Positions 6,778 to 11,807 of a DNA stretch of 11,807 bases are shown here, piece after piece. The DNA comes from Proteobacteria bacterium SPGG2. GTDB taxonomy: Bacteria > Pseudomonadota > Gammaproteobacteria > Acidiferrobacterales > SPGG2. The first letter of the stretch is position 1. Each line of letters starts with the position of its first letter. The position numbers and the translations under genes are program-made. The notes under the pieces are model-generated. The model did no database searches, was not told the DNA's origin, and saw only the letters and a program-made list of their open reading frames with translations. The stretch covers positions 1-11,807 of the forward strand of contig LXTK01000075.1 of the NCBI GenBank assembly GCA_001643475.1, in the 5' to 3' direction.

Positions 6778-7868
6778 CCGTTAAAGCGAAAGCCGCTATC
6801 TACGAGGCGCCGAACACACCTTTTGTGATTAAGGAGTACCCGTTGCGCGACACCGGGCCGGGTGAAGTGCTGGTGCGAGTCACGATGTCTACGATTTGTC
6901 GATCGGACATCCATTCGTACGAGGGCAGGCGTCCCAATCCCTGCCCCGGTATTCTCGGTCATGAGATCGTCGGTGTGGTGCATCAAATCGGAGCCGGTAT
7001 TGAAAGAGATATGCGCGGTGACAAGTTAGATATTGGTGACCGTATTACCTGGACCGAATACTTTTTCGAAGGACATAGTTACCACCGCGATATTCTTGAT
7101 ATGCCACAGAAGTGCGATGGTATACGCAAGTACGGTCACAATCTTGTCGATGCCGATCCGCATTTTTTGGGAGGCTTTGCCGAGTACTGTTATATCGTTC
7201 CCGGTACCGGTATCCTGAAGCTTCCCGATGAATTGAGTGACGAGGAGGCAACACCGCTGAACTGCGGCGTGGCCACCATGATATCGGTCACTGAGGCAGC
7301 CGACATAGGGATGGGTGACGCTGTGGTCGTCCAAGGATTGGGGTTGTTGGGTCTATACGCCTGTGCAATGGCCAAGGCGCGCGGCGCACGTTTAGTCATT
7401 GGTCTAGACACGGTTCCCAATCGCCTTGAGACAGCGAAGAAGTTTGGCGCCGATTATACGTTTAATGTCAGCGAGGTCGATTCAGAACAATTAGTCACGG
7501 CTGTGCGTGCTTTATGCCCACCAGACGGGGCGGATGTGATCATAGAGGTTTGCGGCGTTCCGGAGGTTATTCCCACTGGTTTACAGATGTTGCGAACGGG
7601 CGGGCGTTATATTCTGGGCGGCCTCGTGAATCCCAATGCCGATGTGACCATCGATGCCAACATATTGGTCAATCGCTGGATTACCATGCGTGGTATTCAC
7701 AATTACCATCCACGTCATTTGATACAAGCACTCGATTTCGTAATGACCAATCGGCACCGGTTTCCCTTTAAGGATATCGTTGATTCAAAGTTCAGACTCG
7801 ATGAACTCGACACAGCCTTTAAGCGGGCGGCAGACCGAACTGTACTACGGGCGGCGATTATTCCTTAG
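6774..7868 (+). CDS. Zinc-dependent alcohol dehydrogenase, phosphonate-catabolism-associated type
   Basis: The 364-residue medium-chain dehydrogenase carries the catalytic-zinc ligands Cys42 (TICRSDIH), His63-Glu64 (LGHEIVG) and Cys164 (LNCGVAT). It has a Rossmann GLGLLG (188-193) and an acidic Asp212 at the end of the next strand, which favours NAD(H). It resembles the proposed phosphonate-associated alcohol dehydrogenases, including the PQKCDGIRKYGH signature. Most such enzymes have a lobe with four cysteines binding a structural zinc. Here residues 94-114 read TEYFFEGHSYHRDILDMPQK before a single Cys114, so that site is lost or rebuilt with Glu/His. A plausible job is interconversion of 2-hydroxyethylphosphonate and phosphonoacetaldehyde, or another phosphonate alcohol; this is inferred from context. 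The ATG overlaps the phnA stop (ATGA), confirming operon membership. No terminator follows. Confidence 0.85.
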   Translation: MTVKAKAAIYEAPNTPFVIKEYPLRDTGPGEVLVRVTMSTICRSDIHSYEGRRPNPCPGILGHEIVGVVHQIGAGIERDMRGDKLDIGDRITWTEYFFEGHSYHRDILDMPQKCDGIRKYGHNLVDADPHFLGGFAEYCYIVPGTGILKLPDELSDEEATPLNCGVATMISVTEAADIGMGDAVVVQGLGLLGLYACAMAKARGARLVIGLDTVPNRLETAKKFGADYTFNVSEVDSEQLVTAVRALCPPDGADVIIEVCGVPEVIPTGLQMLRTGGRYILGGLVNPNADVTIDANILVNRWITMRGIHNYHPRHLIQALDFVMTNRHRFPFKDIVDSKFRLDELDTAFKRAADRTVLRAAIIP

Positions 7869-7899
7869 CGATGAACCCCCCAACCTAGCGGCGTGACCT

Positions 7900-8208
7900 A
7901 TGAACGCACCGGAAATGAATTTCAGACCCAAGGGTCTCTACATCGGTGGTGAATGGGTATCCAGTACGGGTAACAACACTTTTGAGACGATTAACCCATC
8001 GAACTCGCAAAGCCTAGGGGAAGTTCCCTACGCCACCGAGGAGGACGTCGATCGTGCCGCCCGGGCGGGCAAGAAGGCGTTTCCTGAATGCAGTCGACTG
8101 CCACCCATAGAACGTGCTCGCTGTCTCGAATCGCTAGCAAACCGCATCGATAAACATAGCGAAGGGCTTGCGGCCATCCGTGTTAAGAGCATCAACATGC
8201 GTTGGTGA
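7900..8208 (+). pseudogene. Truncated classical NAD-dependent aldehyde dehydrogenase (N-terminal fragment)
   Basis: The frame gives 102 residues. Residues 1-93 match the start of a full-length (about 480-500 residues) classical aldehyde dehydrogenase: GLYIGGEWVSS, FETINPSN, EVPYATEEDVDRAARAGKKAF, LPPIERARCLESLANRI, ending in HSEGLAAI. From codon 94 (base 8179) the likeness stops and a ten-residue random tail leads to TGA. The NAD-binding and catalytic domains are absent, and I find no remainder downstream. A conserved FPEW-type Trp is Cys65 (FPECSRL), perhaps early decay. It could be the remains of a phosphonoacetaldehyde dehydrogenase (PhnY) or a betaine-aldehyde-type enzyme; the stump is too short to say. 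It follows the alcohol dehydrogenase gene by 31 bases with a poor ribosome site. A genuine short protein is the less likely alternative. Confidence 0.8.
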
Positions 8209-8329
8209 GCAGCGGCAGTAGCCCAGATTCGGTTGATGTTGGCGTGGGCAAGGGCACGATAAGTTTCGCGTCGCTGGCCACCGTTCTATCATCGCAGTGT
8301 CACGATAGGGTCACCAAAACCCGAGGAAA

Positions 8330-8360
8330 ATCGGCCTAGCATCAAGGTGTTAGAGCCGAT
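8330..8360. repeat. Stem-loop with one bulge
   Basis: ATCGGC (8330-8335) pairs with GCCGAT (8355-8360). After a bulged A (8354) the stem continues as CTAGCA (8336-8341) with TGTTAG (8348-8353), including one G-U pair, leaving a loop of about six bases. This is about 12 pairs in all. No T run follows on the plus strand. On the minus strand it is followed by TTTTCC, so it would act better as a leftward terminator. It may instead be a processing or stability hairpin upstream of the transporter. Confidence 0.45.
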
Positions 8361-8419
8361 CAGGAGTCCAAGACCGCAAACGGATGTTTGGGCACAATAA
8401 ACGCGTTATGATACGCAGC

Positions 8420-8447
8420 GCCTACGCCGCCAGACGGGGTTGTAGGC
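8420..8447 (+). repeat. Possible leader hairpin upstream of the AEP-binding protein gene
   Basis: GCCTAC (8420-8425) and GTAGGC (8442-8447) are perfect inverted repeats with a GC-rich 16-base interval that can add inner C-G pairs. The hairpin ends 17 bases before the Shine-Dalgarno. TATGAT (8407-8412) just upstream would be an acceptable -10 box, but I find no fitting -35 hexamer at 16-18 bases, so promoter status is unproven. Confidence 0.3.
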
Positions 8448-8464
8448 ATCACCACATTGCTAAC

Positions 8465-8471
8465 GGAGGGG
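8465..8471 (+). promoter_or_regulatory. Strong ribosome binding site fixing the binding-protein start
   Basis: GGAGGGG lies 8 bases before ATG at 8480. The following codons give a Lys/Arg N-terminus and a hydrophobic core, a proper signal peptide. The in-frame ATG at 8384 would bury that signal behind 32 unlikely residues and lacks such a site. Confidence 0.8.
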
Positions 8472-8479
8472 TATTAACT

Positions 8480-9529
8480 ATGAAAACAAGATTTTTTTCA
8501 CTCCAGATCCATAAGGTGCTGTCGGTGGCGGCAGCCGCCCTTTTGGGCACTGTCTTGGTCGTCGACCGTACCTTTGCGGCCGAGCTTCTGGTTTACACCG
8601 CGCTTGAGGCCGAGGAACTCAAACCTCTCCAGGATGCGTTCCGCAAGGAGCACCCGGATATCACGATCAAATGGGTTCGGGATTCGACCGGAATCATCAC
8701 GGCCAAGATACTGGCGGAGAAGGACAATCCCAAAGCCGATATCTTTTACGGCACGTCGGCGACGAGCCTGTTAGTGGCCGATAGTCTGGGTTTGTTGACG
8801 CCCTACGCCCCGAAGGGGCTAGACAAACTCGATCCCAGGTTCCGCGATCCTCGCAATCCGCCACACTGGGTCGGCGTAGACGCCTATGCTGCCGTCATCT
8901 GCTACAACACCATCGAGGCGACGAAATTCAACCTGCCAGAGCCGACTTCGTGGAAGGACTTGACCAAGCCGGTCTATAAAGGGTACCTCGTTATGCCCAA
9001 TCCGAACTCCTCGGGTACCGGGTTCCTCACCGTCTCCGCGTGGTTGCAGATGATGGGTGAGGAGGAGGCATGGAAGTATATGGACCAGCTCCATCAAAAC
9101 ATGGCGGTGTACACGCACTCCGGGTCCAAGCCGTGCCGGCTGGCGGCAGCGGGCGAACACCCCATAGGGATCTCCTTTGCCTTCCGCGGCGCGAAGCTTA
9201 AGCAGAAAGGTGCGCCACTCGCTCTGATCACCCCCGAGGAAGGCGTCGGTTGGGAGGTCGAGGCCAGTGGAATCATGAAGGCCTCGAAAAACAAAGAGGC
9301 GGCCATGAAGTTCATGGACTGGTCGATCTCACCGGCGGCGATGAAGGTGTTCAATCAGTACCTGCCACTCCTTGCGCGCCCGGATTTGGCGAAGCCGGTG
9401 AAACACTTTCCCGAAGACACACAGGAGAAGATGATCAAGAACGATTTTGCCTGGGCGGCCGACAACCGTAAGCGCATTCTTAGCGAGTGGCAGAAACGCT
9501 ACGACGTGAAGAGCGAGCCGAAGAGCTGA
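8480..9529 (+). CDS. phnS2: 2-aminoethylphosphonate-type ABC transporter substrate-binding protein
   Basis: The 349-residue protein is a periplasmic solute-binding protein of the iron/putrescine/AEP cluster. Its signal peptide covers residues 1-34 (core about 13-28, cleavage near FAA-E). The mature start ELLVYTALEAEELKPL, then WVRDSTGIITAKILAEKDNP, ADIFYGTSA and MPNPNSSGTGFLTVSAW are typical of proteins annotated as putative AEP-binding. It delivers the ligand to the ATPase and permease that follow. Unlike PhnD on the left, it is a different binding-protein family, so the locus has two unrelated phosphonate receptors. Its upstream context (a spacer with hairpins) and a downstream stem-loop suggest it is expressed as its own unit and at a higher level than the membrane components. 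The AEP specificity is from family annotation, not from visible ligand residues. Confidence 0.88.
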   Translation: MKTRFFSLQIHKVLSVAAAALLGTVLVVDRTFAAELLVYTALEAEELKPLQDAFRKEHPDITIKWVRDSTGIITAKILAEKDNPKADIFYGTSATSLLVADSLGLLTPYAPKGLDKLDPRFRDPRNPPHWVGVDAYAAVICYNTIEATKFNLPEPTSWKDLTKPVYKGYLVMPNPNSSGTGFLTVSAWLQMMGEEEAWKYMDQLHQNMAVYTHSGSKPCRLAAAGEHPIGISFAFRGAKLKQKGAPLALITPEEGVGWEVEASGIMKASKNKEAAMKFMDWSISPAAMKVFNQYLPLLARPDLAKPVKHFPEDTQEKMIKNDFAWAADNRKRILSEWQKRYDVKSEPKS

Positions 9530-9554
9530 TTAGGGACCGTCTTTAGTAAGGCCT

Positions 9555-9589
9555 AACGGCCGCCGCTGCAGTTAACGGCGGCGGCCGTT
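9555..9589 (+). terminator. GC-rich stem-loop between binding protein and ATPase genes (terminator or attenuator-like)
   Basis: AACGGCCGCCGC (9555-9566) pairs perfectly with GCGGCGGCCGTT (9578-9589), a 12-bp stem with an 11-base loop that can close two further pairs (T-G and G-C). It begins 25 bases after the binding-protein stop. Only a weak TTGCGTTTGG follows rather than a T run, so termination would be partial. In transporter operons such hairpins commonly protect the upstream mRNA and lower expression of downstream genes. The 115-base gap is otherwise empty. Confidence 0.6.
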
Positions 9590-9644
9590 GCGTTTGGCAC
9601 ATTGTAGCTCTGACAGGTAGTGCGCAGGCATGAAGATTTGATCG

Positions 9645-10760
9645 ATGAGCGACGCCCAGCCATCCACAAAAGCTAAGGAATCGCCGTATCTGAGGATCGA
9701 ATCGCTAACGAAGCTGTTCGGATCATTTGCGGCGCTCAAAGACGTTAATCTCGAGGTCTACGAGGGTGAGTTGGTCTGCTTCCTGGGTCCTTCGGGCTGT
9801 GGCAAGACCACGCTTTTGCGTTGTATCGCCGGGCTCGACCTCCAGACAAGTGGGCGCGTCATCCAGGCGGGCAAAGACATCTCGACACTTCCGCCGAGCG
9901 CACGCGACTTCGGCATCGTGTTCCAGTCGTATGCCCTGTTTCCGAACCTGACAGTCCGCAAAAATCTGGCCTACGGACTTGAGAATCGCCGCCTGAAAAA
10001 GGCGGCGATCCAGAAGCGGGTCGACGAGCTCCTCGAGCTCGTGGGGCTGACAGGGCAAGACCATAAATACCCGTCGCAGCTTTCGGGCGGCCAGCAGCAG
10101 CGGGTGGCGCTGGCGCGAGCGCTTGCGACCTGGCCGGGTCTGCTGCTTCTGGATGAGCCTCTGAGTGCGCTGGACGCCAAGGTGCGTGTGTACCTACGTC
10201 ACGAGGTCCGGCGCCTGCAGCGCCAGCTCGGGATCACGACCATCATGGTGACGCACGATCAGGAAGAAGCGCTGACCATGGCCGATCGCATCGTTGTCAT
10301 GGATCAGGGCGTCATAGGTCAGGTCGGCACGCCACTACAGATCTACCGCGAACCGGCGACCTCGTTCGTGGCCGACTTTATAGGGACTATGAATTTCGTT
10401 CCTGGGACCATGGCCGGTGTGAACAAGGTTCGCCTCGGCAACCTGGAACTTGCATGCGAGGCAGATGACATCGCGGCGGGAGCCGCAGTGTCGGTTGCGT
10501 TCCGGCCCGAGGATATACTTGTCCAGGGTGTTGAGGGCAAAGAGGAAAACGCCTTCGAGGTACGCGTCGAATTCATGGAGTTTCTGGGTTCGTTTTACCG
10601 GGCTGATCTGAGTTCGGTGGCCCTGGGCGATAATCGTATACGGGCCGAGCTCTCCATCAACCTGGTCCGCCGTATGCGTATCTCTGAGGGCGCGTCGCTC
10701 CCGGTCATGGTTCCCAGCGAAAGCATCCGCGTCTATCCGGGAAGCCTAGACCATGGCTGA
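9645..10760 (+). CDS. phnT2: 2-aminoethylphosphonate-type ABC transporter ATP-binding protein
   Basis: The 371-residue cytoplasmic ATPase has a complete nucleotide-binding set: Walker A GPSGCGKT (48-55), Q-loop Gln94 (FQSYALFPN), signature LSGGQQQR (146-153), Walker B LLLLDE (166-171), D-loop SALD and switch His204 (VTHDQEE). The C-terminal 130 or so residues form a TOBE-like regulatory beta-domain (FRPEDILV motif) as in the spermidine/iron/maltose importer ATPases. The ATG at 9645 has no clear Shine-Dalgarno; upstream ATG at 9630 runs into a stop after three codons. The gene overlaps the permease by 8 bases, so the two are translationally coupled. Substrate assignment comes from the neighbouring binding protein. 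Confidence 0.92.
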   Translation: MSDAQPSTKAKESPYLRIESLTKLFGSFAALKDVNLEVYEGELVCFLGPSGCGKTTLLRCIAGLDLQTSGRVIQAGKDISTLPPSARDFGIVFQSYALFPNLTVRKNLAYGLENRRLKKAAIQKRVDELLELVGLTGQDHKYPSQLSGGQQQRVALARALATWPGLLLLDEPLSALDAKVRVYLRHEVRRLQRQLGITTIMVTHDQEEALTMADRIVVMDQGVIGQVGTPLQIYREPATSFVADFIGTMNFVPGTMAGVNKVRLGNLELACEADDIAAGAAVSVAFRPEDILVQGVEGKEENAFEVRVEFMEFLGSFYRADLSSVALGDNRIRAELSINLVRRMRISEGASLPVMVPSESIRVYPGSLDHG

Positions 10761-11807
10761 GGTTGCCGTTGCCGGCGCAACCCCGCTGCGCCCCAGGCTC
10801 AGTCGCGACGACCTGGTTCGAGGCGGGGGCCTCGTCGTCATGGGGGTGTTCCTCTTCGTTGTAATATTGTTTCCGCTCTACGTCCTGCTTTCGAAGAGCT
10901 TCGAGGATGCGGACGGAAAGTTCATCGGGTTCGCTAATTACATCGAATACTTCGCCACACCGGCGCTCGTCAGCTCGGCAGGCCACACGATCTTCATCGG
11001 CGTCGTCACCATGGTGATCGTGGTTACGCTTGCCTTTATCTACGCCTACGCGTTGACCCGCAGTTGTATGCCCTTGAAGGGACTGTTTCGGAGCATCGCG
11101 ATTGTTCCCATCCTGGCCCCTTCGCTGCTGCCCGCGATCTCGCTCGTCTACCTGTTCGGCAACCAAGGCATGATCAAGGAGCTGCTGTTCGGCTACAAGA
11201 TTTACGGACCCATTGGGATCGTAATCGCGTTGGCTTTCTGGATATTCCCGCACACCGTCATGCTGCTGACGACGGCGCTGGCGACGGCCGATGCGCGGCT
11301 ATACGAGGCGGCGATCGCGCTCAGGGCGAGCAAGCTGCGTACGTTCTTCACGGTGACGCTGCCGGCGACCAAGTACGGCGTGATGAGCGCCTGCTTCGTG
11401 GCCTTCACCTACGGCATCACCGACTTCGGTGCCCCCAAAGTCATCGGCGGCTGGTACAACGTGCTTTCCGTCGATATCTACAAGCAGGTCGTTGGCCAGT
11501 GGAACTTCCAGATGGGGGCGGTGGTCAGCGTTATCCTGCTGTTCCCCGTGGTGATTACCTTCGTCGTTGATCGCTTGGTGCAGCGCCGCCAAGTGGCGCA
11601 GCTCACGGCGCGTTCGGTACCGCTTGAGCCGAAGCCGAATCGGCGCTTCGATCTGATTATGCTGATCTACTGCTCTGTCATCGCCTTTATCGTTCTCGGC
11701 ATATTGGCGGTTTCCGCGTACGCCTCGTTCATCAAGTTCTGGCCCTACAACCTCAGCTTCACGCTCGACAACTACGATTTCGATCTCATGGACGGTGGCG
11801 GTTGGCG
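10753..11807 (+). CDS. phnU2: 2-aminoethylphosphonate-type ABC transporter permease (partial, 3' end outside window)
   Basis: ATG at 10753 lies inside the end of the ATPase gene, and the frame stays open for 351 codons to the right edge. Translation starts MAEVAVAGATPLRPRLSRDD, then hydrophobic segments at roughly 26-46, 78-100, 113-134, 152-174, 206-226 and 246-268 make one complete six-helix permease module. The coupling loop EAAIALRASKLRTFFTVTLPA (about 190-210) is the EAA motif that contacts the ATPase; the usual Gly is Arg. After a charged linker (RRQVAQ to PNRRFD) a new membrane segment begins (about 306-328, LIMLIYCSVIAFIVLGILAV). This matches the fused double-module permeases of this transporter type (about 550 residues), so roughly 200 more residues are expected beyond the window. 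Confidence 0.88.
   Translation, partial: MAEVAVAGATPLRPRLSRDDLVRGGGLVVMGVFLFVVILFPLYVLLSKSFEDADGKFIGFANYIEYFATPALVSSAGHTIFIGVVTMVIVVTLAFIYAYALTRSCMPLKGLFRSIAIVPILAPSLLPAISLVYLFGNQGMIKELLFGYKIYGPIGIVIALAFWIFPHTVMLLTTALATADARLYEAAIALRASKLRTFFTVTLPATKYGVMSACFVAFTYGITDFGAPKVIGGWYNVLSVDIYKQVVGQWNFQMGAVVSVILLFPVVITFVVDRLVQRRQVAQLTARSVPLEPKPNRRFDLIMLIYCSVIAFIVLGILAVSAYASFIKFWPYNLSFTLDNYDFDLMDGGGW

Larger units (their letters stand above)
8209..8479. other. Spacer between the broken aldehyde dehydrogenase and the transporter
   Basis: No convincing gene lies here. The interval joins two blocks of different base usage. It includes two stem-loops and the ribosome site of the binding-protein gene. A minus-strand frame (8285 down to about 8178) is open for 36 codons without a start and reads RETYRALAHANINRIWATAA and onward. 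It begins after a stop and ends exactly where the aldehyde dehydrogenase likeness breaks. It might be the tail of an inserted or rearranged gene, but I cannot assign a family and it may be chance. A plus-strand frame opening at ATG 8384 runs into the binding protein and is rejected as its start. Confidence 0.5.

Noticed and set aside
8384..8479. Upstream ATG as start of the AEP-binding protein
   Set aside because: It would place 32 unlikely residues before a proper signal peptide; GGAGGGG before ATG 8480 fixes the later start.
10705..11253. A 182-residue minus-strand open frame
   Set aside because: It is antisense to the permease, highly charged and Asp/Arg/Gln-rich as expected of the complement of hydrophobic codons.
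11064..11570. A 168-residue plus-strand frame
   Set aside because: It is out of frame with the permease, whose frame codes for membrane helices and the EAA loop throughout this stretch.
1..11807. CRISPR arrays, tRNA or rRNA genes, complete insertion sequences, att sites
   Set aside because: No regularly spaced repeats, cloverleaf-like segments, transposase motifs or terminal repeats with target duplications were found on either strand.

Overview
The window is a phosphonate uptake and degradation locus from a bacterium, most likely a proteobacterium: gene families, Shine-Dalgarno-led tightly packed genes and moderate-to-high GC all fit. I cannot name a genus from the sequence alone.

Layout. 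(1) Bases 1-1016, minus strand: a PhnD-type periplasmic phosphonate/phosphite/phosphate-binding protein, cut by the left window edge. (2) Bases 1017-1333: a divergent control region with a good sigma70-type promoter facing right, an 11-bp-arm inverted repeat touching its -35 box, a second 9-bp perfect inverted repeat, and a weaker leftward promoter. (3) Bases 1338-7868, plus strand: a six-gene, nearly gapless operon coding for two tandem citrate synthase/citryl-CoA lyase-fold paralogs, a CoA-acylating aldehyde dehydrogenase, a HAD-superfamily protein, phosphonoacetate hydrolase (PhnA) and a zinc-type alcohol dehydrogenase of the phosphonate-associated kind. (4) Bases 7900-8479: the N-terminal fifth of a classical NAD-dependent aldehyde dehydrogenase, broken off, followed by about 270 bases of spacer with hairpins. 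(5) Bases 8480-11807: a 2-aminoethylphosphonate (AEP)-type ABC transporter: binding protein, ATPase and a long two-module permease cut by the right edge. Its codon usage looks more GC-rich than that of the left block, so the locus may be composite.

How it may work. The textbook AEP route is AEP to phosphonoacetaldehyde (PhnW), then phosphonoacetate (PhnY), then acetate plus phosphate (PhnA). Here PhnA is intact with its full metal-binding set, but PhnW is not in the window and the only classical (hydrolytic) aldehyde dehydrogenase is a stump. In its place stands an acylating, CoA-dependent aldehyde dehydrogenase directly behind two citrate synthase-like proteins. Both of these have lost the catalytic Asp and one catalytic His of the fold. 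The most interesting idea is a CoA-linked branch of phosphonate breakdown (aldehyde to phosphonoacetyl-CoA or a related thioester, then handled by a heteromeric, non-canonical citrate synthase-fold enzyme). That is inference: gene order, family assignments and missing residues are seen; the reaction is not.
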